Numbered from the stretch's first letter, positions 26,242-36,546 are shown. The stretch is DNA of 64,000 bases from Blastococcus sp. TBT05-19 (GCF_003319095.1 NZ_QOHI01000005.1:248001-312000); one strand, 5' to 3'. Notes: generated by a model not told the origin, from the sequence alone. Numbers and translations are program-made.

Positions 26242-26943
26242 GTGGGGAGCTCCGACGAGCGCGGTACCGAGTCCGACTTCGGGCAGAACCCGGGGGACAC
26301 CGGTCCCGTCGGGAGGAAGCGCCGGTCGCTGCCGGCCGTGCCCCCGGCGCGGCCTCGGCCGTCCACCGGCGAGCAGCCGACCTACCACCCGACCACCGAG
26401 ATCGATCTCCGCCAGGGCTTCCCCCCGGTGAAGCACGAGACGACGGAGATCGACCTGTCCGGCGGCTGGCCGCAGCACCTCAAGGTGCCGCCGCGCCGGT
26501 CCGGGGCGGGCGCGCCACCCGGCCGGGTGCTCGGCATCGACGTCGGCACGGTGCGCGTGGGCGTGGCGCTGTCGGACCCGACCGGCACCCTGGCCAGCCC
26601 GCTGGAGACGCTCAACCGGGCCAAGAGCGGCGCGGATCTGGACCGTCTCGTGGCCCTGGTCGTGGAACACGAGGTGACCGAGGTGGTGGTGGGAGAGCCG
26701 AGGCATCTGTCAGGTGCGTCGAGCGCGTCGGCCGTCGATGCGGGCAACTACGCTCAGGAACTGGCCGACCGCATAGCGGATGTGCCGGTCCAGATGATCG
26801 ACGAGAGGCTCTCCACCGTGACCGCAGCCAGTCACCTCCGCGAGGGTGGCATCGACAGCCGCCGCTCGCGCCCGGTGATCGACCAGGCGGCCGCCGTGGT
26901 CATCCTGCAGCAGTACCTCGACAGCCGACGGTCGCCCGCGTGA
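26242..26943 (+). CDS. ruvX: Putative Holliday junction resolvase RuvX/YqgF with an N-terminal extension
   Basis: A 233-residue protein. The C-terminal about 145 residues are a normal RuvX/YqgF RNase H fold: LGIDVGTVRVGVALSDP with the first catalytic Asp, EVVVGEPRHLSG and QMIDERLSTVTA. The first about 90 residues are low-complexity, charged and proline-rich and contain two copies of TTEIDL (about 45 and 64); typical RuvX proteins lack this. GTG at 26242 is chosen because GGGAGG lies 8 bases before it; the GTG at 26233 overlapping the alaS stop sits directly on that site. The family processes Holliday junctions or pre-16S rRNA ends. Confidence 0.88.
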   Translation: MGSSDERGTESDFGQNPGDTGPVGRKRRSLPAVPPARPRPSTGEQPTYHPTTEIDLRQGFPPVKHETTEIDLSGGWPQHLKVPPRRSGAGAPPGRVLGIDVGTVRVGVALSDPTGTLASPLETLNRAKSGADLDRLVALVVEHEVTEVVVGEPRHLSGASSASAVDAGNYAQELADRIADVPVQMIDERLSTVTAASHLREGGIDSRRSRPVIDQAAAVVILQQYLDSRRSPA

Positions 26944-28730
26944 GCGCGCCCGGCGGGCCGCCGCGTCGGGGGAGGCACTCCTCCGACGACTCGACCGGTG
27001 GGGTCCCCGCGTCCATGTGGACCGGTCCCGGCACCCCCACCGGCGGCAGCTACCCGCCGGGCTCACCCGTCCGTCCGCCGCGCCCCGCCGACCGGGGTGG
27101 GGTCCGTCCCGGATCCGGCCTGATCGACCGCGGCGCGGACGCGACCGGACCGCTCGTGGAGCCGGACTGGTGGGCCTACGGGTCCACCGACCACCCGGAC
27201 CACCCGCAGACCGGCCGCCCCGACCCGCACGGCTTCGGCCGGCAGCACCCCTCGGGCCCGCTGCCCCCGATGCCGACCGGCATCTGGGACCGCATGGCCC
27301 AGGGCTCCGCCGGATCCGGCGACGACCCGACCGTGGCCACGCCGCGGGTCGGGGGCCGACCCGGCGACGCCGCCCCCGACGACCTCCCGGACGCGCACCC
27401 CGCGTCGTGGGAGGAGGAGACCGGCGCCCTCGACGTGATCGGGGCGAACGTCGACGAGGAGTCCCCCCGGCGCCGCGGTCTCCGTCGGTCCCGGCGCACC
27501 GGGCCCGCCGTCGAGCACCCGGCCACCGTGGCGCTGCCCGAGCAGCAGCCCGAGGCCCAGCAGGATCACGACCGGCACGAGGACCTCTTCCCCGGCGAGG
27601 ACGAGCTGGCGGGGGAGACCGACGGTCCGCTGACCGACGACGAGATCCCGGTCGCCCCGTACGACCCGCGCACCGACCGGGCACGCCGTCGCCGTCGCCG
27701 TCGTCCGTTCGCGGTGCTGCTCGCCCTCCTGGTGCTCGGCGCCATCGTCGCGGGCATCGTGCTGGGCGGCCAGCGGCTGCTCGGCCTGCTGGACCCGACC
27801 GCCCAGGACTACTCCGGCGCGGGGACCGGCAGCGTCGACATCCGGGTCAACTCCGGCGACACGCTCAGCGACATCGCCCGGACCCTCGACGAGGCCGACG
27901 TCGTCGCCTCCACCGGCCCGTTCGTCAGCGCAGCCAAGGACAACCCCGACGCCACCGGCATCCAGCCCGGTGTCTACACGCTCCGGCTGCAGATGAGCGG
28001 CGCGTCGGCCCTGGACCTGCTGCTGGACCCCGCGTCCCGCCAGGTCTCGCGCGTCACGCTGCGCGAGGGTCTCACCGTCGTGCAGGTGCTGGCCCGCCTC
28101 GCGGGGGACACCGGCACCCCGCTCGAGGAGCTCCAGGCCGCGGCCGGCGACCCGGCCGCGATCGGCCTGCCGCCCTACGCCGACGGCAAGCTCGAGGGCT
28201 TCCTCTTCCCGGCGACCTACGACTTCGAGCCCGGTGACACCGCCGTCGACATGCTGAGCGCGATGGTGGCGCGGGCCGAGCAGGCCTTCGACGGCCTCGG
28301 CGTCCCGGAGGCCGAGCGCCTCACCTGGATCACCAAGGCCAGCATCGTGCAGGCCGAGGCCGCCGGCGCCGAGGACATGGCGAAGGTCGCCCGGGTGCTG
28401 GAGAACCGGCTCGCCGACGGCATGCCGCTGCAGCTGGACACAACGGTCAACTACGCCAACGGCAAGGGCGGCATCACGACGACGGCCGCCGACCGGGCCA
28501 ACCCGTCGGAGTACAACACCTACGTCCACACCGGCCTCCCCCCGGGCGCCATCAGCAACCCGGGCGAGGACGCCCTGCGCGCGGTGCTCGCCCCGGCCGA
28601 GGGTGACTGGCGCTTCTTCGTGGTCGTCGACCCCGACACCGGCGACACGCGGTTCGCGGCGACCAAGGCGGAGCACGACCGGAACGTGCTGCTGTTCCGG
28701 CAGTGGCTGGCGGAGAACCCCGAGGGATGA
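26940..28730 (+). CDS. mltG: Endolytic transglycosylase MltG
   Basis: A 596-residue YceG/MltG protein that cleaves nascent glycan strands and sets peptidoglycan chain length. A long proline- and acid-rich cytoplasmic region (1-255) precedes one membrane helix (about 258-280, FAVLLALLVLGAIVAGIVLG), followed by the periplasmic LysM-like part and the YceG catalytic domain with Glu473 in SIVQAEAAG and the LQLDTTVNYANG block. The GTG start overlaps the ruvX stop (GTGA). The long cytoplasmic tail is much bigger than in enteric MltG and usual for actinobacteria. The stop overlaps the aroE ATG. Confidence 0.93.
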   Translation: MSAPGGPPRRGRHSSDDSTGGVPASMWTGPGTPTGGSYPPGSPVRPPRPADRGGVRPGSGLIDRGADATGPLVEPDWWAYGSTDHPDHPQTGRPDPHGFGRQHPSGPLPPMPTGIWDRMAQGSAGSGDDPTVATPRVGGRPGDAAPDDLPDAHPASWEEETGALDVIGANVDEESPRRRGLRRSRRTGPAVEHPATVALPEQQPEAQQDHDRHEDLFPGEDELAGETDGPLTDDEIPVAPYDPRTDRARRRRRRRPFAVLLALLVLGAIVAGIVLGGQRLLGLLDPTAQDYSGAGTGSVDIRVNSGDTLSDIARTLDEADVVASTGPFVSAAKDNPDATGIQPGVYTLRLQMSGASALDLLLDPASRQVSRVTLREGLTVVQVLARLAGDTGTPLEELQAAAGDPAAIGLPPYADGKLEGFLFPATYDFEPGDTAVDMLSAMVARAEQAFDGLGVPEAERLTWITKASIVQAEAAGAEDMAKVARVLENRLADGMPLQLDTTVNYANGKGGITTTAADRANPSEYNTYVHTGLPPGAISNPGEDALRAVLAPAEGDWRFFVVVDPDTGDTRFAATKAEHDRNVLLFRQWLAENPEG

Positions 28731-29530
28731 GGGCCGCCGTCCTCGGGCGGCCGGTGTCCCACTCGCTCTCCCCGCTGCTGCACCGTGCGGCCTACGCCGC
28801 GCTGGGGCTGACGGACTGGACCTACGACGCCCTCGATCTCGGGCCCGAGGACCTGGCCGAGCTGCTGGCCGGGCTCGGCCCCGAGTGGCGGGGCTTCTCG
28901 GTCACCATGCCGAACAAGCAGATGGCCGTGGAGGTCGCCGACCGGGTCGAGCCGCTGCCGGCCCTGCTGGGGGCGGCGAACACCCTGGTCCGCACCGATG
29001 CCGGCTGGCGCGCGCACAACACCGACGTCGCCGGCATCGGCATGGCCCTGCAGCTGGCCGGCGTGGAGTCCGCTCCCCGCGCGGTGATCCTGGGCGCCGG
29101 TGGCACGGCGACCGCGGCCGCGGTCGCGCTGGCCTCCCTCGGCGCGCGCGAGGTGGACGTCGTGGTGCGCGACCCGCGTCGTGCCGGTGACGTCGTCCGG
29201 GTGCTCGAGACCCTGGGGGTGGCGGCCACCGTGCGGTCGCTGGACGGCGCCCGGGTGGCCGCTCCGGTCGTGATCAGCACCGTGCCCGTGGACGGCCAGC
29301 CCGCCGTCGCGGCGCTGGACTGGCAGGCCGGGCAGACCGTGCTCGACGTCCTCTACGCGCCCTGGCCGACGCCGCTGGCGGAGCGCGTCTCGGCGGCCGG
29401 CGGCACCGTGATCGGCGGCCTGGAGGTCCTGTTCTGGCAGGCCACCGAGCAGGTCGAGCTCATGACCGGGATGCAGGCCCCGATCGCCGCGATGCGCGCG
29501 GCCCTGGACGCGGCGCTCCCCGGTCGCTGA
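28727..29530 (+). CDS. aroE: Shikimate dehydrogenase
   Basis: A 267-residue enzyme that reduces 3-dehydroshikimate with NADPH. Motifs: SHSLSPLLH (substrate site), the catalytic K64 in VTMPNKQMA, HNTDVAG with the catalytic Asp and the Rossmann GAGGTATAAA. ATG at 28727 forms ATGA with the mltG stop; an upstream in-frame ATG at 28703 lies inside mltG. It opens an aromatic amino-acid block that is interrupted by the prepilin peptidase gene. Confidence 0.95.
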   Translation: MRAAVLGRPVSHSLSPLLHRAAYAALGLTDWTYDALDLGPEDLAELLAGLGPEWRGFSVTMPNKQMAVEVADRVEPLPALLGAANTLVRTDAGWRAHNTDVAGIGMALQLAGVESAPRAVILGAGGTATAAAVALASLGAREVDVVVRDPRRAGDVVRVLETLGVAATVRSLDGARVAAPVVISTVPVDGQPAVAALDWQAGQTVLDVLYAPWPTPLAERVSAAGGTVIGGLEVLFWQATEQVELMTGMQAPIAAMRAALDAALPGR

Positions 29531-29537
29531 CGCGGGC

Positions 29538-30191
29538 ATGGACGTCTCCCGCCCGGTGCTCGCCGGAGCCGCGGTGCTGCTCGGGCTCGCGCTGGGTCCG
29601 TGGCTGTCCCGGACCGCCGGTCGCCTCGCGGCCCGGGCCGCCGCCGCACCGCGCCGCGACGTGGTGGTCACCGCGCTCACCGCGGGGCTGCTCTGCGCCG
29701 CCGCTCTGTTCGGCGGCGTCCGCCCGATCACCGGCGGGCTGCTCTGGGTGGCCGGCGCGGCCGTCGTCCTGGGCGGGGTCGACCTGGCCGTCCACCGGCT
29801 GCCCGACCGGGTGCTCCTGCCCGCGGCCGGCGTCTTCGTCCTGGCCGCGGTCGTGGACGCCGCCGTGCTCGGCACCTGGGAGGCGCTGGTCCGCGCGGCG
29901 CTCGCTGGGGCCGCCGCCTTCGCGGTCCCGGCCGGCGCGGCCGCGGTCTCACCGGCCGCGCTCGGCTTCGGCGACGTCAAGCTCCTCGGCCTGCTGGGGC
30001 TGGTCCTGGGCTGGTTCGGCTGGGGCGTCCTCCTGGCCGGGATCTTCCTCGGCCTGCTCGTCGGTGCGGCGGTGTCGGTGCTGCTGGTGACGACCGGCCG
30101 GGCGGGCTGGCGCAGCACCGTGCCCTTCGGTCCGCCGCTGCTCGCCGGTGCGGTCCTTGCCCTCGCGATCGGCGCCGTCCCGCCCGGGTGA
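29538..30191 (+). CDS. Prepilin peptidase, type IV (A24) family
   Basis: A 217-residue integral membrane protein of about seven helices. The two catalytic aspartates fit the A24 family: one in GGVDLAVHRLPDRVLLP and one in GFGDVKLLGLLG (GxGD). It cleaves prepilin or Tad-type leader peptides at the inner membrane. It lacks the N-terminal methyltransferase-type cysteine domain of PilD, as is common in actinobacteria. It sits between aroE and aroC, a recurrent actinobacterial arrangement; no pilin gene is in the window. Confidence 0.87.
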   Translation: MDVSRPVLAGAAVLLGLALGPWLSRTAGRLAARAAAAPRRDVVVTALTAGLLCAAALFGGVRPITGGLLWVAGAAVVLGGVDLAVHRLPDRVLLPAAGVFVLAAVVDAAVLGTWEALVRAALAGAAAFAVPAGAAAVSPAALGFGDVKLLGLLGLVLGWFGWGVLLAGIFLGLLVGAAVSVLLVTTGRAGWRSTVPFGPPLLAGAVLALAIGAVPPG

Positions 30192-30236
30192 CCCGTGCTC
30201 CCGGGCCCGGGGGAGCCGTACGGCACAATCGCCCGC

Positions 30237-31415
30237 ATGTTGCGCTGGCTGACCGCCGGTGAGTCGCACGGCCAGCAGCTCACCGCCATCCTCGAAGGAC
30301 TCCCGGCCGGGGTCGAGGTCCAGACCTCCGACCTCGACCTCCAGCTGGCGCGCCGCCGGCTGGGGCACGGCCGGGGTGCCCGCATGTCCTTCGAGCAGGA
30401 CGTCGTCACCCTGACCGGGGGCGTCCGGCACGGCCGCACCCAGGGCGGGCCGATCGCCGTCCAGGTGGGCAACACCGAGTGGCCCAAGTGGCAGACCGTC
30501 ATGGCCGCCGACCCGGTCGACGCCGAGGTGCTCGCCGGTCAGGCCCGCAACGCGCCGCTCACCCGGCCGCGGCCCGGGCACGCCGACCTGGCCGGCATGC
30601 AGAAGTACGGCTTCGACGACGCCCGGCCGGTCCTGGAGCGGGCCAGCGCCCGGGAGACCGCGGCCCGGGTCGCCCTGGGCGCGATCGCCCAGGCGTTCCT
30701 CCGCCAGGCCGTCGGCGCCGCCGTGGTCAGCCACGTGGTCGGCATCGGCCCGGTGGTCGCCCCCGACGGCATCGTGCCCGGCCCGGAGGACAACCCGCGC
30801 CTGGACGAGGACCCGGTGCGCTGCGCCGACCCCGCCACCAGCGAGCGGATGACCGCCGAGATCGACGACGCCCGCAAGACCGGTGACACCCTCGGCGGCG
30901 TCATCGAGGTGGTGGTGCACGGCCTGCCGCCGGGTCTGGGCAGCCACGTGCACTGGGACCGCCGCCTCGACGCGCGGCTGGCCGGAGCGCTCATGGGCGT
31001 CCAGTCGGTGAAGGCCGTCGAGGTCGGCGACGGGCTGGAGACCGCCCGCCGCCGCGGCTCGGTGGCGCACGACGAGATCGTCACCACCGGCGGCCGCATC
31101 CAGCGCCTCACCGACCGCGCGGGCGGCATCGAGGGCGGCATGACCAACGGCGAGGTCGTGCGCGTGCGGGCGGCCATGAAGCCGATCAGCACCGTGCCCC
31201 GCGCCCTGCAGACCGTCGACGTGGCCACCGGCGAGGCCGCGGTCGCGATCAACCAGCGCAGCGACGCGTGCGCGGTGCCCCGCGGCAGCGTCGTCATGGA
31301 GGCGATGGTCGCGCTGGTCCTCGCCGACGCGGTGCTCGAGAAGTTCGGCGGCGACTCCGTCGCCGAGACGCGGCGCAACGTCCAGGCCTACCTCGACGCG
31401 CTGCCCTACCGGTGA
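30237..31415 (+). CDS. aroC: Chorismate synthase
   Basis: A 392-residue enzyme converting EPSP to chorismate with reduced FMN. Signatures include [17 protein letters not shown] at the N-terminus, [28 protein letters not shown] and the C-terminal [21 protein letters not shown] at 30237 matches the family start ([12 protein letters not shown]). CACAAT lies 7 bases before it, a weak -10 that would give a leaderless mRNA. Its stop overlaps the aroK GTG. Confidence 0.96.
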   Translation: MLRWLTAGESHGQQLTAILEGLPAGVEVQTSDLDLQLARRRLGHGRGARMSFEQDVVTLTGGVRHGRTQGGPIAVQVGNTEWPKWQTVMAADPVDAEVLAGQARNAPLTRPRPGHADLAGMQKYGFDDARPVLERASARETAARVALGAIAQAFLRQAVGAAVVSHVVGIGPVVAPDGIVPGPEDNPRLDEDPVRCADPATSERMTAEIDDARKTGDTLGGVIEVVVHGLPPGLGSHVHWDRRLDARLAGALMGVQSVKAVEVGDGLETARRRGSVAHDEIVTTGGRIQRLTDRAGGIEGGMTNGEVVRVRAAMKPISTVPRALQTVDVATGEAAVAINQRSDACAVPRGSVVMEAMVALVLADAVLEKFGGDSVAETRRNVQAYLDALPYR

Positions 31416-31945
31416 GCGGTCCGGCCCTGGTCCTCGTCGGCCCGCCGTCGGCGGGCAAGACGACGGTCGGCACCGCCGTGGCCGAGGCCCACGGGCTGCC
31501 GTTCCGCGACACCGACCGCGACGTCGAGGCCGAGACCAGGACGACGATCGCCGACCTGTTCGTGCAGCAGGGCGAGCCGTACTTCCGCGCGCTCGAGGAG
31601 AAGGCCGTCGCCCGGGCGCTCGGCGAGCACGCCGGCGTGCTGGCGCTCGGCGGGGGCGCGGTGACCAGTCCCGCGACCCGGGAGCTGCTCGTCGCCCACG
31701 GCCGGTCCGGCGGCGCCGTGGTCTGGCTGGACGTCGACGTCGCGTCGGCCGCCCGCCGGGTCGGGCTCTCCCGGGACCGGCCGCTGCTGGCGGTCAACCC
31801 GCGCGCGATGCTGCGCACCATGCTGGAGGAACGCGCCCCCATGTACGCGGAGGTGGCCACCCAGCGGGTGCACACCGCGGGGCGCACACCGGAGGAGGTC
31901 GTCGCCGAGGTGCTCGCCGTCCTGACCCCGGAGGTGGGCCGGTGA
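31412..31945 (+). CDS. aroK: Shikimate kinase
   Basis: A 177-residue P-loop kinase: Walker A GPPSAGKT at 10-17, the shikimate-binding Asp in [11 protein letters not shown] and [11 protein letters not shown]. It phosphorylates shikimate with ATP. The GTG is inside the aroC GTGA overlap, and the stop overlaps the aroB GTG in the same way. Confidence 0.95.
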   Translation: MSGPALVLVGPPSAGKTTVGTAVAEAHGLPFRDTDRDVEAETRTTIADLFVQQGEPYFRALEEKAVARALGEHAGVLALGGGAVTSPATRELLVAHGRSGGAVVWLDVDVASAARRVGLSRDRPLLAVNPRAMLRTMLEERAPMYAEVATQRVHTAGRTPEEVVAEVLAVLTPEVGR

Positions 31946-33003
31946 CCCGCCGCGTCCCCGTGGCCGGGGAGCAGCCCTACGAGGTCGTCATCGGCGCCGG
32001 CGCGCAGACCGAGCTCTCGCTCGTGCTGGCCGGCACGCCGAAGGTGGTCGTCGTCCACTCCGCGCCGCTGGCCGCGGCGGCGGGGTCCGCCGTCGAGGTC
32101 CTGCAGACCGCCGGGGTCGCCGCCGAGGCGGTCGTCGTCCCCGACGGCGAGGCGGCGAAGACCGCGCAGGTCGCCGCCGAGGTGTGGGAGGAGTTCGGCC
32201 GGCTCGGGCTGACCCGCTCCGACGCCGTCGTCGGCATCGGCGGGGGAGCGGTCACCGACCTGGCCGGCTTCCTGGCCGCCACCTGGACCCGGGGCATCCG
32301 CGTCGTCCAGGTGCCCACCAGCCTGCTCGGCATGGTCGACGCCGCGGTCGGTGGCAAGACCGGCATCAACACCGCGGCCGGCAAGAACCTCGTCGGCGCC
32401 TTCCACCCACCGGCCGCCGTGCTCGCCGACACCGACCTGCTGGCCGGCCTGCCCGACGCGGAGTTCCGCTCCGGCATGGCCGAGGTCGTCAAGTGCGGCT
32501 TCATCACCGACGGCCGCATCCTCGAGCTGCTCGACGCCGATCCCACCGGTCGCGCCGACACCGAGGAGCTCATCGAGCGCGCGGTGCGGGTCAAGGCCCG
32601 GGCGGTGGGGGAGGACCTGCTCGACACCGGTGTGCGCGAGTTCCTCAACTACGGCCACACCCTCGGCCACGCCATCGAGCGGATCGAGGACTTCGGCTGG
32701 CGGCACGGCGAGGCCGTCGCCGTCGGCCTGGTCTTCGCCGCGTCGCTCGCCGGCGAGGCCGGGCTGCTGACCCCGGACGAGGTGGCCCGGCACCGCGACC
32801 TGGTCGCGGCCATGGGGCTGCCCACGACCTACTCCGGGGACTGGGACCGGCTGCAGCAGGTGATGCGCGTGGACAAGAAGGCCCGCGGCGCGTCGCTGCG
32901 CTTCGTCGTCCTCGACGGGCTCGGCAGCCCCCGGATCCTGACCGACCCCGACCAGGCCTGGCTCGACGCCGCATGGGCCGCCGTATCTGGAGACCACCCA
33001 TGA
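31942..33003 (+). CDS. aroB: 3-dehydroquinate synthase
   Basis: A 353-residue NAD- and zinc-dependent enzyme that makes 3-dehydroquinate from DAHP. Motifs: the NAD site [31 protein letters not shown], the metal and substrate residues in AEVVKCGFI and [12 protein letters not shown] with the ligand histidines. Length is normal. It overlaps aroK and aroQ by 4 bases each. No DAHP synthase gene is present in the window. Confidence 0.96.
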   Translation: MTRRVPVAGEQPYEVVIGAGAQTELSLVLAGTPKVVVVHSAPLAAAAGSAVEVLQTAGVAAEAVVVPDGEAAKTAQVAAEVWEEFGRLGLTRSDAVVGIGGGAVTDLAGFLAATWTRGIRVVQVPTSLLGMVDAAVGGKTGINTAAGKNLVGAFHPPAAVLADTDLLAGLPDAEFRSGMAEVVKCGFITDGRILELLDADPTGRADTEELIERAVRVKARAVGEDLLDTGVREFLNYGHTLGHAIERIEDFGWRHGEAVAVGLVFAASLAGEAGLLTPDEVARHRDLVAAMGLPTTYSGDWDRLQQVMRVDKKARGASLRFVVLDGLGSPRILTDPDQAWLDAAWAAVSGDHP

Positions 33004-33434
33004 CCATCCACGTCCTCAACGGCGCCAACCTCGGACGGCTCGGCACGCGCGAGCCCGAGATCTACGGGACGACGACCTACGCGGAACTGGTGGAGCTGTT
33101 GGAGACCGCCGCCCGCGAGCTCGGCGTCGAGGTGCTGGTGCGCCAGACCGACGACGAGGGCCAGCTGCTCCGCTGGATCCACGAGGCCACCGACTCCGGC
33201 GACCCGGTCGTGGTGAACCCCGGCGGCTGGACGCACACCTCCGTGGTGCTGCACGACGCGATCGCTGCGGTGACAGCGCCCGTCGTCGAGGTGCACATCA
33301 GCAACATCCACCGGCGCGAGGAGTTTCGGCAGCACTCCTACGTCTCCCGTGCGGCCGACGGCGTCATCGCCGGGCTCGGGGTCGGTGGGTACGTGCTGGC
33401 GCTGCAGTGGCTGGTGCTGAAGGGCCTCTCGTGA
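33000..33434 (+). CDS. aroQ: Type II 3-dehydroquinate dehydratase
   Basis: A 144-residue type II dehydroquinase of usual size. It starts [19 protein letters not shown], with the catalytic Tyr in EIYGTTTY, then [10 protein letters not shown] and [15 protein letters not shown] with the catalytic His. The ATG overlaps the aroB stop, and its own stop overlaps the peptidase GTG. Confidence 0.96.
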   Translation: MTIHVLNGANLGRLGTREPEIYGTTTYAELVELLETAARELGVEVLVRQTDDEGQLLRWIHEATDSGDPVVVNPGGWTHTSVVLHDAIAAVTAPVVEVHISNIHRREEFRQHSYVSRAADGVIAGLGVGGYVLALQWLVLKGLS

Positions 33435-34543
33435 GCAGGGCGCGCCGGGACGCGCTGCGGGCCACGGCCGCCGAGCGCGGGCTGGACGCCGTCCTGGTCA
33501 CCAACCTGGTGAACGTGCGGTACCTGACCGGCTTCACCGGCTCCAACGGGGCGCTTCTCGTGCGCACCGACGGCGGGGACCTGTTCGGCACCGACGGCCG
33601 CTACACGACCCAGGCCGGCACGCAGGTGCCCGACGTGGAGCTGCTCGTCGACCGGGCGACCGTGCCCGCGCTGGCCCGGGAGGCGGTGCGCTCTCGTCCA
33701 GGTAGCCCGCCCGCCCGGCGGATCGGCTATGAGTCCCACGACCTCACGGTCGACGGGCTGCACGGCCTGGAGCGGGTGCTCACCGACGCCGCCGCCGGGG
33801 GCACGGTGCCGGAGCTGGCCTCGGTCCGCCGCGCCGTCGAGGCCCAGCGGGCGATCAAGGACGACGGCGAGATCGAGGCGCTGCGCCGGGCGTGCGCGGT
33901 CGCCGACCAGGCGCTGGCCGAGCTCGCCGCCGAGGGGGCGCTCCGCCCCGGCCGCACCGAGCTGCAGGTGGGCCGTGAGCTCGACGCCCGGATGCTGGCG
34001 CTGGGGGCCGAGGCGCCGTCGTTCGAGACGATCGTCGCCACCGGCGCGAACTCCGCGATCCCGCACCACCGGCCCGACGCGACGGTCCTGGCCGACGGCG
34101 ACTTCCTCAAGCTGGACTTCGGCGCGACCGTCGACGGGTACCACTCCGACATGACCCGCACCCTCGTGCTGGGGCACGCCGCCGACTGGCAGCGCGAGAT
34201 CTACGCCCTCGTCGCCGAGTCGCAGGCAGCCGGCCGGGCGGCCCTCGCGGTCGGCGCGGACGTCGTCGCCGTGGACTCCGCTGCCCGCGACGTCATCGTC
34301 GCCGCCGGCCACGGGGAGCACTTCACGCACGGTCTCGGGCACGGCGTCGGGCTGGAGATCCACGAGGCGCCGGGCATCGGTCAGCTGGGCGCGGGTAGTC
34401 TGGCCGCCGGCATGGCCGTCACCGTCGAGCCGGGGGTGTACCTCCCGGGGCACGGTGGTGTCCGGATCGAGGACACCCTGATCGTCACGGACGACGCGCC
34501 CGAGTTGTTGACCCTCACGAGCAAGGAACTGCTGGTTCTCTAG
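33431..34543 (+). CDS. pepQ: Xaa-Pro aminopeptidase/dipeptidase (M24)
   Basis: A 370-residue metallopeptidase. The N-terminal creatinase-like domain (about 1-125) includes [17 protein letters not shown]. The C-terminal pitta-bread domain carries the five metal ligands in [43 protein letters not shown] and GGVRIEDTL. It removes residues before proline from peptides. Its TAG is followed directly by the efp ATG, a gene order (pepQ-efp-nusB) that is conserved in many bacteria. Confidence 0.92.
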   Translation: MSRARRDALRATAAERGLDAVLVTNLVNVRYLTGFTGSNGALLVRTDGGDLFGTDGRYTTQAGTQVPDVELLVDRATVPALAREAVRSRPGSPPARRIGYESHDLTVDGLHGLERVLTDAAAGGTVPELASVRRAVEAQRAIKDDGEIEALRRACAVADQALAELAAEGALRPGRTELQVGRELDARMLALGAEAPSFETIVATGANSAIPHHRPDATVLADGDFLKLDFGATVDGYHSDMTRTLVLGHAADWQREIYALVAESQAAGRAALAVGADVVAVDSAARDVIVAAGHGEHFTHGLGHGVGLEIHEAPGIGQLGAGSLAAGMAVTVEPGVYLPGHGGVRIEDTLIVTDDAPELLTLTSKELLVL

Positions 34544-35104
34544 ATGGCTACCACCAACGACCTGAAGAACGGCATCGTCCTCAACCTGGACGGCCAGCTC
34601 TGGACCGTCACCGACTTCCAGCACGTGAAGCCCGGCAAGGGCGGCGCCTTCGTGCGCACCACGCTGAAGAACGTGCTCTCGGGCAAGGTCGTGGACAAGA
34701 CCTTCAACGCCGGCACGAAGGTCGAGACCGCCACCGTCGACAAGCGGAACATGACCTACCTGTACAAGGAGGGCACCGACTTCGTCTTCATGGACGGCGA
34801 CACGTTCGACCAGATCTACGTGCCGGCCCAGACCGTCGGCGGCGGCGCGGACTACCTCCTCGACAACACCGAGGTCACCGTCGCGATGCACGACGGCACC
34901 GCGCTCTACGTCGAGCTGCCGGTGACCATGGAGCTCGTCGTCGAGCACACCGACCCGGGCCTGCAGGGCGACCGCTCCACCGGCGGGACCAAGCCCGCCA
35001 CCCTGGAGACCGGCGCGCAGATCCAGGTGCCGCTGTTCATCTCCACCGGCGAGAAGCTCAAGGTCGACACCCGCGACGGCCGGTACCTCGGCCGCGTCAA
35101 CTGA
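34544..35104 (+). CDS. efp: Translation elongation factor P
   Basis: A 186-residue EF-P with three beta-barrel domains. The domain I tip loop KPGKGGAF places Lys32 at the position modified in other bacteria, and the family signature near the C-terminus ends [12 protein letters not shown]. It relieves ribosome stalling at polyproline stretches, such as those in MltG here. The ATG directly follows the pepQ stop with no spacing. Confidence 0.97.
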   Translation: MATTNDLKNGIVLNLDGQLWTVTDFQHVKPGKGGAFVRTTLKNVLSGKVVDKTFNAGTKVETATVDKRNMTYLYKEGTDFVFMDGDTFDQIYVPAQTVGGGADYLLDNTEVTVAMHDGTALYVELPVTMELVVEHTDPGLQGDRSTGGTKPATLETGAQIQVPLFISTGEKLKVDTRDGRYLGRVN

Positions 35105-35120
35105 TCGCCCGGACCACTCC

Positions 35121-35528
35121 ATGGCTGCACGCACGAAGGCCCGCAAGCGCGCGGTCGACGTCCTCTACGAGGCCGACGTCCGCGGCCGGGCGCGGCTGGA
35201 GCTGCTCGCCGAGCGGGTCGCCGACGGCAACCCGCCGGTGCCCGAGCACTCCGTCCGGCTGGTCGAGGGTGTCGCGGAGCACGCGGGCCGCATCGACGAG
35301 CTGATCGAGACCCACACCGCGGGCTGGTCCCTGGACCGGCTGCCCGACGTCGACCGCGCGATCCTGCGGATGGCGACCTACGAGCTGCTGTGGGTCGACG
35401 ACGTGCCCGACGCCGTGGTCATCGACGAGGCCGTGGAGCTGGCGAAGGCGCTGTCCACCGACGAGTCGCCGAAGTACGTCAACGGCGTGCTGGGCGCGAT
35501 CCTCGCCGCCGAGGTGCCCACGGCCTAG
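35121..35528 (+). CDS. nusB: Transcription antitermination factor NusB
   Basis: A 135-residue all-helical NusB: ARTKARKRAVDVLYEADVR at the N-terminus, LDRLPDVDRAILRMATYEL in the middle and VVIDEAVELAKALSTDESPKYVNGVL near the end. It binds boxA RNA with NusE for rRNA antitermination. It ends only 4 bases before the end of the convergent ABC permease gene, with no room for a separate terminator. Confidence 0.96.
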   Translation: MAARTKARKRAVDVLYEADVRGRARLELLAERVADGNPPVPEHSVRLVEGVAEHAGRIDELIETHTAGWSLDRLPDVDRAILRMATYELLWVDDVPDAVVIDEAVELAKALSTDESPKYVNGVLGAILAAEVPTA

Positions 35529-35532
35529 CGGC

Positions 35533-36546
35533 TCAGTGCAGGTCGCGGCGGGCGAACAGCCAGGTGCCGATCCCGACGACCACCGCGACGTACAGGCCGA
35601 CGACCAGCCCACCGTGCAGGTTGGTGACCAGGTAGGACGGCGGCTCGGTGGCGAAGTCGGTCGAGTAGTCGTAGATCCGGGTCCCACCCGGGAGCACGAG
35701 GGCGACGGCGTTCACCAGCAGGCTCCAGCGGTCGGCCGACAGCCCCACGAAGCCCCGCAGCGCGCTCTCCAGGATCGCGAAGTAGACGAAGGCGACGCCC
35801 AGCGCCGCGCCGGTGTTCCGGGTGAGGTTGGCCAGCCCGAAGCCGAGCAGGGCGATCAGCACGGTGAGCACGACCGCGCGTCCCTGCGCCGCCAGCAGCT
35901 CGTCCCAGAACCCGTCGGGCAGCTCGCGGCCCGAGCCGGCCGCGGAGTCCAGGATCCAGGCCATCAGCAGCCAGGCAGCCTGGGCCGCGGCACCGATGAC
36001 CGCGGCGGCGAGCGCCAGGACGACGACCTTGGCGCCCATGACCGTGAGCCGGTTCGGCACCCAGAACAGCAGCGCCACGATCGACCGGTTCGACCACTCG
36101 GCGCCGATCCAGGTGGCGCCCACCAGGAAGGCCAGCACCGAGGCCGCGGCGGCGAAGCCCATCGTCCCGGGGGTTGCGTTCGAGGCCAGGTCGAACGGCT
36201 GCACCTGGAGGAAGTCCTCCACCGTCATCGGCGGGCCGCAGAAGTCGTCGACCGCCTGCCCGGCCTCCTCGGCCTGCGCGGCGCACTCCTCCCGCCACTG
36301 CTCGTCGTCCTCGCGCGCCTGCTCGAAGGTCTCCTGCGCGACGGCGTAGTCGGCCTCCGTGGGGTGGTCGAAGGAGGCCAGACCGATGCCGATGGCGCCG
36401 AGCCAGCCGAGGACGGCCAGGCCGAGGAGCACCTGGATGAACCGGCGCGTGGTGAACCGGAGGAGCTCGCTGCGCAGCAGGCTGCCGCCGCGCCGGTCGC
36501 CCTCGGGCCCGGCCGGCGCCTTCGGCTGCTGGGTAGCCGCGCTCAC
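35533..36546 (-). CDS. ABC-2 type transporter permease
   Basis: A 337-residue membrane protein with about six helices: one near residue 37 (FIQVLLGLAVLGWLGAIGI), a long extracytoplasmic acidic loop with a possible cysteine pair (about 80-110), then five more helices ending in WLFARRDLH. The loop is unusual in length for such permeases. The GTG start overlaps the ATPase stop (GTGA), so it forms a transporter with that subunit. The cargo is unknown; drug, lipid or peptide export are all possible. Confidence 0.85.
   Translation of the reverse strand: MSAATQQPKAPAGPEGDRRGGSLLRSELLRFTTRRFIQVLLGLAVLGWLGAIGIGLASFDHPTEADYAVAQETFEQAREDDEQWREECAAQAEEAGQAVDDFCGPPMTVEDFLQVQPFDLASNATPGTMGFAAAASVLAFLVGATWIGAEWSNRSIVALLFWVPNRLTVMGAKVVVLALAAAVIGAAAQAAWLLMAWILDSAAGSGRELPDGFWDELLAAQGRAVVLTVLIALLGFGLANLTRNTGAALGVAFVYFAILESALRGFVGLSADRWSLLVNAVALVLPGGTRIYDYSTDFATEPPSYLVTNLHGGLVVGLYVAVVVGIGTWLFARRDLH

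Noticed and set aside
26025-26939. Longer start for MltG giving 901 residues
   Set aside because: It would overlap alaS and ruvX entirely in another frame; the GTG at 26940 in a GTGA overlap fits the operon pattern.
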